Shown: positions 43,790-52,398, numbered from the stretch's first letter. The stretch is DNA of 64,000 nt from CAZHJK01 sp964533275 (GCA_964533275.1 CAZHJK010000008.1:27819-91818); one strand, 5' to 3'. Numbers and translations: made by a program. The notes: generated by a model from the letters alone, not told the origin.

Positions 43790-44044
43790 CTATTTTTGTT
43801 CTAAGTATTTTTTTAAAAGTTCCTCTAAAATTTCATCTCTTTCAACCTTTCTAATAATACTGCGAGCATTATTATGACTTGTAATATATGTAGGGTCTCC
43901 TGAAATAATATAGCCAACCATTTGACTTATTGGATTATACCCTTTTTCATTTAGCGCTTCAAAAACTTCTGATAGAATATCCTTCACCTTTTGTGACTTA
44001 TCAAGATCAACATTAAATTTTATAGTAGAATCTTCATTATTCAT
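43790..44044 (-). CDS. ireB: IreB family regulatory phosphoprotein
   Basis: IreB (DUF965, formerly YrzL) is an 84-residue protein phosphorylated by the PASTA kinase IreK in Enterococcus and affecting cephalosporin resistance. The sequence DSTIKFNVDLDKSQKVKDILSEVFEALNEKGYNPISQMVGYIISGDPTYITSHNNAR is highly conserved. The TIKF threonine near residue 7 matches the phosphorylated region. GGAGG precedes the ATG. It lies downstream of alaS but beyond its terminator. Confidence 0.94.
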   Translation of the reverse strand: MNNEDSTIKFNVDLDKSQKVKDILSEVFEALNEKGYNPISQMVGYIISGDPTYITSHNNARSIIRKVERDEILEELLKKYLEQK

Positions 44045-44157
44045 TAATGTACCTCCTTTTTATGTTTCTTTAATCTATTATATATTGAATCTCTAATATT
44101 TTCTATAGTTAATGCCATTATTTAACATAAGTAATATTTAAATATTATGTTATACAC

Positions 44158-44208
44158 TTCTTAATTATAGTATAGGAAATACATATTTTCCTATACTATA
44201 ATTAAGAA
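44158..44208. repeat. 22-base-pair perfect inverted repeat between alaS and ireB
   Basis: Arms 44158-44179 and 44187-44208 are perfect complements separated by seven bases. The stem is AT-rich with inner TAGTATAGGAAA. It abuts the alaS terminator (44208-44237). It may be a second terminator, a degenerate mobile-element end or a protein site. Confidence 0.85.
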
Positions 44209-44237
44209 AAGGCGCCAAAATTTTATTTCACGCCTTT
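44208..44237 (-). terminator. intrinsic terminator after alaS
   Basis: AAAGGCG pairs with CGCCTTT across a 16-base loop and is followed by TCTT on the minus strand, nine bases after the alaS stop. Confidence 0.7.
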
Positions 44238-44245
44238 AATAAGAA

Positions 44246-46891
44246 TTAGTTTTTAAGTTGTTGATCAATAAATCCTTTGGCTTTTTGCAGGGCTTCTGAT
44301 ACTTTATTAATATCCTTTCCACCTGCTTGAGCCATGTCAGGACGGCCTCCGCCTCCGCCTCCAGCTACTTTTGCGATTTGTCCAATCAGCTTTCCAGCAT
44401 GTATACCTTGCTTAATTACATCCTTAGTTGCCATAATCACAAAATTAATTTTATTATCCTTAGAAGTAGCAAGTATTATTAACCCAGAATCTAATCTATC
44501 TCGTAATTGATCGCCTAATTTTCTTAAACCATCCATATCCAGTTCATCTTGACGAGAAATAATAGTAGATATGCCAGAATATATTTCTTTTTTATTTAAT
44601 AATTCTTCTACAATTCCACCAGACATTTTATTTTTAAGATCTTCTATTGTCTTTTCTTGAACTTTTTTATTCTTAATCATATCTTCTATTCTTGCTGGTA
44701 AATCTACAGGCGAAGTCTTTAATAGTTGAGCAGCGTTCAATAATAATTCTTCTCTAGCATTATAGTATTCAATAGCCTTTTTACCGGTAACTGCTTCAAT
44801 TCTTCTTACACCAGCTGCAACTCCACTCTCACTGATAATTTTAAACATTCCAGCTTGACTAGAATTAGATAAATGAGTTCCGCCACAGAGCTCACTACTA
44901 AAATCTCCTATCCGAACTACCCTTACTTTCTCACCATACTTTTCTCCGAAAAGTGCCATTGCTCCAAGTTTTTTTGCTTCTTTAATATTTGTTTCTATTA
45001 CTTCAACTGATAGACCTTGTAAAATAATATCATTTACTTTGTTTTCTACAGCTTCTATTTCTTCCTTAGATAATCCTGTAAAATGTTGAAAATCAAATCT
45101 TAATCTTTCAGCTGTCACTAAAGAACCTGCTTGCTCAACATGTTCTCCTAAAACATCTCTTAATGCCTTATGCATTATATGAGTGGAAGTATGGTTTCTA
45201 GCTGTATCCAACCGTAAACCCTTATTCACATTAGATTTAACTATTTGTCCCTGTTTTATAATCCCTTTAATAACCTTACCAAAGTGAAGTATTTTATCAC
45301 TACTTCCCTTTTTACAATCATTAATTCTTATTGAACCTGTTTCGGTTTCAATAATTCCTTTATCTCCAATTTGTCCTCCACTTTCACCATAGAAAGGAGT
45401 TTTATCTAATAAAATAATGATATCTTCATCCTTTACTGCCTCAGAGATAGGATTTGTGTTGTTCTTTACCATGGCAAGAAGATGTCCCTCTGCTTCTATA
45501 CTTCTATATCCCACAAACTCAGTAACTATGTCATTGCCTAGATATGCAAATGGGTCTTCCTTCCAACCTTCAATTTCGTTTTTCTCTCTTGCATTTCTAG
45601 CTCTTTCTTTTTGTTTTTTCATTTCATCATTAAAACCTGCTTCATCCACCTTCATATCCTCTTCCTCAAGTATTTCCTTTGTTAAATCCAATGGAAATCC
45701 ATAGGTATCATAGAGTTTAAAAGCATCAACTCCTGATACTTCTCTAATGTCTTGATTTTTTAATACTTCTATATGATTTTGTAATATATTAAGACCTTGG
45801 TCTATAGTTTCCTGAAATCTTTGTTCCTCAATAAGAATAATTTTTTCTATAGAACTTTGTTTTTCTTCAAGTTCAAAATAGTAATCCTTAGACACATCTA
45901 TAACTTTTTTACATACTTTATATAGGAAAGGTTCATGGATTCCCAATAATTTCCCATGTCTAGCAGCCCTTCTCAATAAACGTCTTAGTACATAGCCTCT
46001 ACCTTCATTACTAGGTAAAACACCATCACCTATCATAAAGGTTACACTTCTAATATGGTCAGTAATAACACGAACTGACATGTCAATTGAATCTTCTTTC
46101 CCATATTCAACCTTTGCCAATGAACATATATAATCTAGTATATGCTTTATAGTATCAATTTCAAATAGATTGTTTACTCCCTGCATTATAACTGCCATAC
46201 GCTCAAGTCCCATACCAGTATCTATATTTGGATTTGCTAAAGGGTTATAATTACCTTCTTCATCCTTGTCATATTGAGTAAAAACCAGATTCCAAAATTC
46301 TACAAAACGATCACAATCGCATCCCACAGCACAATCATCTTCTCCACATCCTACTTCTTCTCCTAGGTCAAAGTATATTTCAGAGCAAGGGCCACAAGGT
46401 CCTAACCCTATTTCCCAAAAGTTATCTTCCTTTCCTAATCTTACAATTCTATCAGCTGGCACTCCTACTTCTTTAGTCCATATATCAAAAGCCTCATCAT
46501 CTTCTTCATATATACTAACCCATAGTCTATCTGCTGGTATTTTTAAATCTTTGGTTATAAAATCCCATGCCCATTGAGTAGCTTCATTTTTAAAATAATC
46601 TCCAAAGGAGAAATTACCCAGCATTTCAAAAAATGTCCCATGTCTTGCTGTCTGTCCAACTCTTTCAATATCAGGAGTTCTAATGCATTTTTGACAAGTA
46701 ACAACTCTTTTTCTTGGTGGCTTTTCTTCTCCAGTAAAGTATGGCTTAAGTGGTGCCATTCCAGAATTTATTAGCAATAAGCTTTTATCTCTTTGAGGAA
46801 CTAATGGAAAGCTTTGTAATCTTAAATGTTCTTTCTCTTCAAAAAAACTTAAAAATCGTTCTCTTATTTCATTTAACCCTAATGATTTCAT
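44246..46891 (-). CDS. alaS: alanyl-tRNA synthetase
   Basis: Charges tRNA-Ala. The 881 residues are full length. The class II catalytic core includes LLINSGMAPLKPYF and RVVTCQKCIRTPDIERVGQTARHGTFFEML. The editing domain has HTSTHIMHKALR and ELCGGTHLSNS. The C-terminal C-Ala domain ends with a glycine-rich GGGGGGRPDMAQAGGKD. A cysteine cluster (CGEDDCAVGCDCDRF near residue 178) is present in the catalytic domain, as in many bacterial AlaRS. Controlled by a T-box leader. Confidence 0.97.
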   Translation of the reverse strand: MKSLGLNEIRERFLSFFEEKEHLRLQSFPLVPQRDKSLLLINSGMAPLKPYFTGEEKPPRKRVVTCQKCIRTPDIERVGQTARHGTFFEMLGNFSFGDYFKNEATQWAWDFITKDLKIPADRLWVSIYEEDDEAFDIWTKEVGVPADRIVRLGKEDNFWEIGLGPCGPCSEIYFDLGEEVGCGEDDCAVGCDCDRFVEFWNLVFTQYDKDEEGNYNPLANPNIDTGMGLERMAVIMQGVNNLFEIDTIKHILDYICSLAKVEYGKEDSIDMSVRVITDHIRSVTFMIGDGVLPSNEGRGYVLRRLLRRAARHGKLLGIHEPFLYKVCKKVIDVSKDYYFELEEKQSSIEKIILIEEQRFQETIDQGLNILQNHIEVLKNQDIREVSGVDAFKLYDTYGFPLDLTKEILEEEDMKVDEAGFNDEMKKQKERARNAREKNEIEGWKEDPFAYLGNDIVTEFVGYRSIEAEGHLLAMVKNNTNPISEAVKDEDIIILLDKTPFYGESGGQIGDKGIIETETGSIRINDCKKGSSDKILHFGKVIKGIIKQGQIVKSNVNKGLRLDTARNHTSTHIMHKALRDVLGEHVEQAGSLVTAERLRFDFQHFTGLSKEEIEAVENKVNDIILQGLSVEVIETNIKEAKKLGAMALFGEKYGEKVRVVRIGDFSSELCGGTHLSNSSQAGMFKIISESGVAAGVRRIEAVTGKKAIEYYNAREELLLNAAQLLKTSPVDLPARIEDMIKNKKVQEKTIEDLKNKMSGGIVEELLNKKEIYSGISTIISRQDELDMDGLRKLGDQLRDRLDSGLIILATSKDNKINFVIMATKDVIKQGIHAGKLIGQIAKVAGGGGGGRPDMAQAGGKDINKVSEALQKAKGFIDQQLKN

Positions 46892-47039
46892 ATTAAATCC
46901 TCCTATTTTCTATTTATAAATTAGGAAATCACATAAGTAAGACTTTTCTTAATTACAAGTTCATTGCTACTACATAAGTTATTCCTACATTATATTGATC
47001 ACTTTGTTTAAGAAGTATTATTATGCAATTTTCTCAAAT

Positions 47040-47309
47040 AAAAAACTCCTCATCCCAAAATAGGGACGAGAAGTTAATCTCGCGGTACCACCCTAGTTAT
47101 TGCTTTAAAAATTTAAATCAATCACTCATACAATAACGGTTGTTTGCCGTTAAGATCTACTATTATTTCGAACTTAAAACTCCAAGACTGCTTCATTTTA
47201 CCTATCTAGAGACCTTCCAGCCTAAAGGATCTCCTCTCTATAAGAAATCAGTAAAACTACTCCTTCTTTTCATTATTTTTTTTATATTATATTTTAATTT
47301 TTATATGGT
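47040..47309 (-). promoter_or_regulatory. T-box leader of alaS
   Basis: The minus strand contains the T-box proper AGGGTGGTACCGCG (47094-47081). A terminator follows, CTTCTCGTCCC (47073-47063) with GGGATGAGGAG (47056-47046) and six Ts. Upstream lies the stem I distal region with AGAGAG and the AACGG/CCGTT hairpin. Uncharged tRNA-Ala should stabilise the antiterminator. GCA in the segment GAAGCAGTC (about 47198) is a possible Ala specifier, but base pairing of that segment is not settled. Confidence 0.92.
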
Positions 47310-47315
47310 TTCCCT

Positions 47316-47344
47316 ATTATACAAAGAAAAAGTTTCTTTGTCAA
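47316..47344 (-). promoter_or_regulatory. consensus sigma-A promoter of alaS
   Basis: TTGACA, 17 bases, TATAAT, a perfect match on both hexamers. It starts transcription just before the T-box leader. Confidence 0.9.
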
Positions 47345-47346
47345 TA

Positions 47347-47379
47347 GTTGGAATTTACTATGTGTTGGAATTTACTATG
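47347..47379. repeat. 16-base direct repeat upstream of the alaS promoter
   Basis: Two identical copies of GTTGGAATTTACTATG (47347-47362 and 47364-47379), with a third partial copy (ATTCACTATG) running into the stop of the neighbouring permease gene. They lie immediately upstream of the alaS -35. Confidence 0.85.
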
Positions 47380-47381
47380 GG

Positions 47382-48440
47382 TCATTCACTATGATTATTT
47401 GTTGTAGCTATATAATCTATTATATGCTCCACTATTACTTTCATTATCGCTGCTACTGGTACAGCCAAAATCAGACCAATAATACCAAAGAAGGTACCAC
47501 CTATTAACAATACAAGTATAATAGTAACAGGATGTAATCCTACACTAGTTCCTATTACCTTAGGAGCAATTATATCACCTTCAACCTGTTGAACTATAAA
47601 AAATAACGCAATAACCCAGATCGCCTTAATTGGTCCCTGCAAAAAGGCAATAATAACCGCAGGTATAGCCCCAATTAAAGGTCCGAAATATGGAATTATA
47701 TCCACAATTCCTGCGACTAATCCTATAACAATTGCATAATTAATTCCAAGCATTTTTAAACCAATTGCAGTAAATATCCCAACAAATATAGCTACAATAA
47801 TACGTCCTCTAAGAAATTCTCCAATTACTCTATCACTGTCTTTTGCTATTTCTAATATCTTTGATTTCCATCTCCTTGGAATTAGGTTAATAAGATTTCC
47901 TTTAAAAAAATCCTTATCCTTTAGAAAATAAAATGTCAATACTGGTATCATCACTATATTTAAGATTCTAGAAAAGAAATTAACTATTATTTCCGTTATG
48001 CTTGTAAAGGAATTTATTATTACTTCCTCAATTCGCCTAATGTTTTCATCGAAAACATTACTAAATCCTTCTGGTAATTGATTTAAACTAGATTCTCTAA
48101 ACTGTAAAACAATGTTTTGTACTTGATTAGTATAATTAGGTATTTCAATTATCAATTTTCTAGTTTCTACTACTAAAGCAGGTATAATACTCCAACCAAT
48201 TATAATTATTAGACTAAACAATATAACATATACTAATATTACTGACAAAAATCTTGATGATATTTTCTTGTTTTGTATAAAATTAACTAGTGGATTTAAT
48301 ATATAAGCAAACAACATCGCAACTATAAAAGGACTTAGAATTGACTTTAATTCCATCCTGATTCTAAAAAGAAAAATTAGAAGTATTATACTAATACCCC
48401 AAAGGATTATTAATCTCCATTTCTTTTTCGAAAATATCAT
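47382..48440 (-). CDS. AI-2E family permease (PerM-like)
   Basis: A 352-residue membrane protein with seven or eight helices and the family motifs IIPYFGPLIGAIPAVIIAFLQGP and IAPKVIGTSVGLHPVTIILVLLIGG. Family members export quorum signals or act as ion antiporters in different bacteria; the substrate here cannot be told. AAGGTGG precedes the ATG. Its last codons merge into the direct repeats in front of the alaS promoter. Confidence 0.88.
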   Translation of the reverse strand: MIFSKKKWRLIILWGISIILLIFLFRIRMELKSILSPFIVAMLFAYILNPLVNFIQNKKISSRFLSVILVYVILFSLIIIIGWSIIPALVVETRKLIIEIPNYTNQVQNIVLQFRESSLNQLPEGFSNVFDENIRRIEEVIINSFTSITEIIVNFFSRILNIVMIPVLTFYFLKDKDFFKGNLINLIPRRWKSKILEIAKDSDRVIGEFLRGRIIVAIFVGIFTAIGLKMLGINYAIVIGLVAGIVDIIPYFGPLIGAIPAVIIAFLQGPIKAIWVIALFFIVQQVEGDIIAPKVIGTSVGLHPVTIILVLLIGGTFFGIIGLILAVPVAAIMKVIVEHIIDYIATTNNHSE

Positions 48441-48461
48441 TTATTTTTATGCCACCTTAAA

Positions 48462-49004
48462 TTAATTTTTTTCTTTATCTGAAAAATATTTTTTTAGTCC
48501 TCCTGATTTACTTATTCCGCGAATATAATTTGACGATACTATTACTCTTTCTTTTTCAAGCTTTACATCTTTAGATATAAGAATATTTAGCCTCCCATTT
48601 ATCACATCTTCAAATGTCCCCTCTGATACTTCTAAAGATAATATTTTCCCATTCTTATCATCAAAGATAATATTTTCAATATGTCCAATATTATTTCCGT
48701 TATCATCTAAAACCTGCATTTCAAATAAGTGATATTTATTTTCCAAAATTTTTTCTACCTCTGGAATTTTTGCAGAAGACATAATTACTTCCTTATTATT
48801 AATTATTACAGCATCCTTACCTATTTTATATATATCTTTAAAAAGAATAATCTTAGCACCTTTAAACCAGCCACCTTCGTCTATTAGAAATCCTAGAACC
48901 TTCTTTTTTTCTTGACTAAATAAGATGGCTCTAATGCCTCCTATTTCTTTCCCTGTTTCCATAAGAATTAAGGGTAACCCTAATAAACCTTTGGCTTTCT
49001 TCAA
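48462..49004 (-). CDS. PRC-barrel domain protein
   Basis: Two PRC-barrel repeats (about residues 5-75 and 85-165) in a 180-residue protein: GLLGLPLILMETGKEIGGIRAI and LFEMQVLDDNGNNIGHIENIIFDDKNGKI. These barrels bind partners in diverse processes (for example YlmC/YmxH proteins). The start is placed at a TTG six bases after GGAGGAG. The ATG eight codons earlier would put the ribosome site inside the gene. It is followed 21 bases on by the AI-2E permease and is probably co-transcribed. Confidence 0.82.
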   Translation of the reverse strand: MKKAKGLLGLPLILMETGKEIGGIRAILFSQEKKKVLGFLIDEGGWFKGAKIILFKDIYKIGKDAVIINNKEVIMSSAKIPEVEKILENKYHLFEMQVLDDNGNNIGHIENIIFDDKNGKILSLEVSEGTFEDVINGRLNILISKDVKLEKERVIVSSNYIRGISKSGGLKKYFSDKEKN

Positions 49005-49105
49005 ATTATACTCCTCCATTGTTAACATTATATACAGTAATAGTATCTCAAAGAATACTACAAATTATTTTAGGAAATAAAAAAATTATAATTTTATAAA
49101 TAAAA

Positions 49106-49215
49106 AAATTGCATAATAGAGTTTCCCAAAAACAATACTCAATATTTAGAATGTTTATTAATATATTGAGTTGAGATCGTCTCTTGTCTAAGAAAAAATC
49201 TTATTTATGCAATTT
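49106..49215 (-). other. structured 110-base element downstream of iscU, with terminal inverted repeats
   Basis: Terminal arms AAATTGCATAA and TTATGCAATTT (11 bases) enclose about 88 bases. Three small inner hairpins can form: AAGA/TCTT, GAGA/TCTC and ACTCAATAT/ATATTGAGT. On the minus strand the last arm runs into seven Ts. It could be a multibranched terminator of the isc operon, a small RNA, or a MITE-like insertion. Confidence 0.6.
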
Positions 49216-49225
49216 CTTTAAGTTA

Positions 49226-49597
49226 TTATTTATTATTTTTTGCTCTATAATCATCTATTGCAGCTTTTATAGCCTCCTCAGCTAAAACTGAACAATGAAC
49301 TTTCTCATGAGGTAGTCCATCTAAGGCTTCTACTACTGCTTTATTTGTTATCTTTAGTGCTTCTTCTATAGTTTTCCCTACTACCAATTCAGTTGCAATA
49401 CTGCTTGTAGCTATCGCAGCACCACATCCAAAGGTTTTGAATTTAACATCTTTAATAATATTGTCTTCTACCTTTATATACATCTTCATAATATCTCCAC
49501 ATTTTGCATTCCCTACTTCTCCAACGCCATCAGCGTCCTTAATATCTCCAACATTTCTAGGGTTTGTGAAATGATCCATTACTTTGTCGCTATACAT
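49226..49597 (-). CDS. iscU: iron-sulfur cluster scaffold protein IscU/NifU-like
   Basis: Scaffold on which Fe-S clusters are assembled with sulfur from IscS. The 123 residues have the three cluster cysteines in GNAKCGD (residue 33), FGCGAAIATSS (about 57) and KVHCSVLAEEA (about 101), and an aspartate next to the first. Two bases separate it from iscS. It is the last gene of iscR-iscS-iscU; no hscBA, fdx or iscA follows, as is usual in Clostridia. Confidence 0.95.
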   Translation of the reverse strand: MYSDKVMDHFTNPRNVGDIKDADGVGEVGNAKCGDIMKMYIKVEDNIIKDVKFKTFGCGAAIATSSIATELVVGKTIEEALKITNKAVVEALDGLPHEKVHCSVLAEEAIKAAIDDYRAKNNK

Positions 49598-49599
49598 TA

Positions 49600-50775
49600 T
49601 TATTCTCCCCCTTTTACTTTTTCATATAATGGTGACATACTTCTTAATCTATTGGTTATTTTTGGAAGCTCTTGTAAAACATAATCTATGTCCTCTTCCT
49701 TAGTAAATCTACCTAATGATAAGCGTAATGATCCATGTGCAATTTCATGGGGTAAGCCTATTGCCAATAGTACATGAGAAGGATCAAGGGACCCCGATGT
49801 ACAAGCTGAACCACTTGAACCGCATATTCCTACCATGTCTAAGCTAAGCAAAAGAGCCTCACCTTCTATAAATTGAAAACTAATATTAACATTTCCAGGT
49901 AATCTTTTTATAGGATGACCGTTTAATTTTACATAATCAATATTATTAGTAATTTCTTTAATTAGTTTATCTCTGAGTTTTGTTAAGTACTCAATATTTT
50001 TGTCTAGATTATTATTTGCAATCTCAGCAGCTTTCCCAAAACCTGCAATACCTGGAACATTTTCAGTACCAGCTCTTTTTTTACGTTCCTGGGCACCACC
50101 ATGAATAAGAGGTTCAATCTTTACACCCTTACTAATATAGAGTGCGCCTACTCCCTTAGGTCCGTAAACTTTATGTGCTGACATCGACATTAAATCTATA
50201 TTCATATTCTTTACATTAATTTTTACATTTCCCAATGCTTGTACTGCATCAGTATGAAAATAAATCTTATGTTCCTTTGCTATTTTGCCTATTTCTTCTA
50301 TAGGTTGAATTGTACCAATTTCATTGTTAGCATACATTATAGATATCAAAATAGTACTATCAGTTATTTCTTTTTTTAAATCCTCTAGACTAATTAACCC
50401 ATCTTTATCAACAGGTAGGTAAGTTACTTTGAATCCATGTTTTTCAAGATATTCACAAACATGTAACACAGCATGGTGTTCTATGTTTGAAGTAATAATG
50501 TGATTTCCTTTATCCCTTAGGGACATTGCAATACCTTTAATTGCCCAATTATCAGCTTCCGATCCTCCTCCAGTAAAAAAAATTTCTTTAGGGTCAGCAC
50601 CAATTAAGGATGCAATACTTTCCCTGGCATTCTCAATAGTTTTTTTACTTTCTCTGCCATAGGTATAAATACTTGATGGATTCCCAAATTCATTAGTAAA
50701 ATGAGGTATCATTTCATTTAATACTTCTGGGTCAACCGGTGTAGTGGCTGAATAATCAAAATATCTTCTTTCCAT
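49600..50775 (-). CDS. iscS: cysteine desulfurase
   Basis: PLP enzyme releasing sulfur from cysteine for Fe-S clusters and thio-modification. The 391 residues contain the PLP lysine in SMSAHKVYGPKGVGAL (near 205) and the mobile catalytic cysteine in SGSACTSGSLDPSHVL (near 325), a long-loop group I pattern. The N terminus RRYFDYSATTPVDPEVL is typical. It lies between iscR and iscU. Confidence 0.96.
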   Translation of the reverse strand: MERRYFDYSATTPVDPEVLNEMIPHFTNEFGNPSSIYTYGRESKKTIENARESIASLIGADPKEIFFTGGGSEADNWAIKGIAMSLRDKGNHIITSNIEHHAVLHVCEYLEKHGFKVTYLPVDKDGLISLEDLKKEITDSTILISIMYANNEIGTIQPIEEIGKIAKEHKIYFHTDAVQALGNVKINVKNMNIDLMSMSAHKVYGPKGVGALYISKGVKIEPLIHGGAQERKKRAGTENVPGIAGFGKAAEIANNNLDKNIEYLTKLRDKLIKEITNNIDYVKLNGHPIKRLPGNVNISFQFIEGEALLLSLDMVGICGSSGSACTSGSLDPSHVLLAIGLPHEIAHGSLRLSLGRFTKEEDIDYVLQELPKITNRLRSMSPLYEKVKGGE

Positions 50776-50798
50776 TTTATCAACTCCAAACCTTTATA

Positions 50799-51248
50799 TT
50801 AAATGTAATACATATAAGCTTCATCATTTAACTTTTTTTCATAATTGTCCACCATATTTGCTAAAGTTATACCATCTATAACATCATTAATCTTATCTCG
50901 AATTTCTACCCAAATATCCCTTGTAACACAAATATTAGATTTTTCACATAGGATAGGATCATTTTCTATTACACAACCAGTTGGGGCAATAGGACCTTCT
51001 AAAACTCTTATAATATCTCCAACTTTGATATTTTCTGGATGAAAAGCTAATACATAACCACCTTGAGCGCCTCTTATACTTGTAATCAGACCAGCCTTTC
51101 TTAAACTTGCAAATAGTTGTTCTAAGTATGGTTCAGAGATATACTGTCTTTCAGAAATCTCCTTTATAGAAACAGGACCCTGCCCATATCTAACAGCTAA
51201 ATCAAACATTGCAGTAACTCCATATCTACCTTTTGTAGAAAGTTTCAT
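50799..51248 (-). CDS. iscR: Rrf2-family regulator IscR
   Basis: A 149-residue winged-helix repressor. The N-terminal domain reads MKLSTKGRYGVTAMFDLA, with ISERQYISEPYLEQLFASLRKAGLITSIRGAQGGYVLA as the recognition region. Three cysteines with spacing C-x8-C-x5-C (CVIENDPILCEKSNIC) match the [2Fe-2S] ligands of IscR. It is therefore likely to sense cluster supply and to repress its own operon through the palindrome at 51280-51304. Confidence 0.93.
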   Translation of the reverse strand: MKLSTKGRYGVTAMFDLAVRYGQGPVSIKEISERQYISEPYLEQLFASLRKAGLITSIRGAQGGYVLAFHPENIKVGDIIRVLEGPIAPTGCVIENDPILCEKSNICVTRDIWVEIRDKINDVIDGITLANMVDNYEKKLNDEAYMYYI

Positions 51249-51279
51249 AAATATTCACCCCTTAAAATAATCCTTTCTC

Positions 51280-51304
51280 AATTCCGAGTTGCCAACTCGG
51301 AATT
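51280..51304. promoter_or_regulatory. palindromic operator upstream of iscR
   Basis: Perfect 11-base arms (AATTCCGAGTT and AACTCGGAATT) separated by GCC, located just downstream of the -10 of the iscR promoter. Size and position fit an Rrf2/IscR binding site for autoregulation. Confidence 0.8.
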
Positions 51305-51312
51305 ATAAAATA

Positions 51313-51341
51313 AGAATATCATACTAGTTTAAAATTGTCAA
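51313..51341 (-). promoter_or_regulatory. sigma-A promoter of iscR-iscS-iscU
   Basis: TTGACA, 17 bases, TATTCT. The expected start is a few bases before the palindrome. Confidence 0.8.
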
Positions 51342-51391
51342 TAAATTCACCTATATTAAAAGGAAGATTAAAAGGAAGAATCCTTTATTAC

Positions 51392-51461
51392 TTTAATTAA
51401 TTACTTTGATTAATTACTTTGATTAATTACTTATAATTACTTTACAAAAATGATTAATTAC
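51392..51461. repeat. 13-base tandem repeat in the iscR-CAP gene gap
   Basis: Three head-to-tail copies of TTTGATTAATTAC (51392-51404 with one change, 51405-51417, 51418-51430), then decayed copies to 51461. The 347-base gap between the divergent iscR and CAP genes otherwise shows only the iscR control sites and AT-rich sequence. Confidence 0.85.
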
Positions 51462-51595
51462 AGAAATTACCACAATAATTATTAAGCTAAGGTGTTGCAT
51501 TGAATTGTTTATTAAGTTATTATTAATTATGTAAACAATTTGTATCCAAGTTGTAACATGATTTAACAAAAATATAAAGAAAGAGCGGTGACATC

Positions 51596-52351
51596 ATGAA
51601 AAATAAAATAGTAGCAATAACAATATTAATAGTAATGGGATTAATGATTTTTGCTCCAGCAGCAAGTGCACAGATATTTTATTTTAACTCAAAATCTAAT
51701 TCTTTCCAAAGTATAGTATCTACTAATAACAATAATACACAAGGAAACTATGTTGGAGGAAGTAGCAATAATTCACAACAACTTAATAATATTTTCTACT
51801 TCTTTACTAGAAACTATAACAATACAGCACCTGAACAGCCTAAGCAACCTGAACAACCTGAACAACCAAAGCAACCTGAACAACCAAAGCAACCTGAACA
51901 ACCAAAGCAACCTGAACAACCAAAGCAACCTGAACAACCTGTTAATGGTGGAACAAATAATATTGTAAATGCCGAAGAGTTGAAAATGTTAGACCATATA
52001 AACCAGGAGAGAGCAAAAGCTGGTGTAGCACCTTTACAAATGGATACAGAAGTTGCTAGAGTGGCACAAATTAAATCACAAGATATGGTAGATAAAAATT
52101 ATTTTTCACATACATCTCCAACCTATGGTAGTCCTTTTGATATGATGAAAAGTTTTGGTATCACATATAGAGCAGCAGGAGAAAATATTGCACGAAATTC
52201 AACAATGCTTAAAGCACATACCTCATTAATGAATTCTGAAGGTCATAGAAATAACATACTAAGTTCAAATTATACACATATTGGAATTGGTATTGTAAAA
52301 AATCAATCATCTGCAGGTATAACTGTAACTCAAATGTTTATTAGAAAATAA
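51596..52351 (+). CDS. secreted CAP-domain (SCP/YkwD-like) protein with proline-glutamine repeats
   Basis: A 251-residue exported protein. The signal peptide ends AASAQ near residue 27. A low-complexity region follows (asparagine-rich, then six-residue QPEQPK units to about 116), then a CAP domain (LDHINQERAKAGVAPLQMD ... HTSLMNSEGHRNNILSSNYTHIGIGI). Family histidines and glutamates are present (SHTSP, GENIA, HRNNIL). Bacterial CAP proteins of this YkwD type are common in spore formers. Their activity is unknown. GGTG lies before the ATG. Confidence 0.88.
   Translation: MKNKIVAITILIVMGLMIFAPAASAQIFYFNSKSNSFQSIVSTNNNNTQGNYVGGSSNNSQQLNNIFYFFTRNYNNTAPEQPKQPEQPEQPKQPEQPKQPEQPKQPEQPKQPEQPVNGGTNNIVNAEELKMLDHINQERAKAGVAPLQMDTEVARVAQIKSQDMVDKNYFSHTSPTYGSPFDMMKSFGITYRAAGENIARNSTMLKAHTSLMNSEGHRNNILSSNYTHIGIGIVKNQSSAGITVTQMFIRK
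51854..51925 (+). repeat. 18-base coding tandem repeat, four perfect copies
   Basis: Four identical copies of CAACCTGAACAACCAAAG, encoding QPEQPK units in the linker of the CAP protein. The unit is in frame, so copy-number change would lengthen or shorten the linker without a frameshift. Confidence 0.9.
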
Positions 52352-52358
52352 TATATAT

Positions 52359-52393
52359 AACAAAATGACTGACCATAGGTCAGTCATTTTGTT
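52359..52393. terminator. bidirectional terminator between convergent genes
   Basis: A 16-base-pair perfect stem with an ATA loop (core AAAATGACTGACC), T-rich on both outer sides, between the CAP gene (+) and the cysteine-rich gene (-). Confidence 0.92.
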
Positions 52394-52398
52394 TATTA

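Noticed and set aside
51392..51461. Possible CRISPR-like array
   Set aside because: The units are 13 bases, contiguous without spacers, and no cas genes are nearby.
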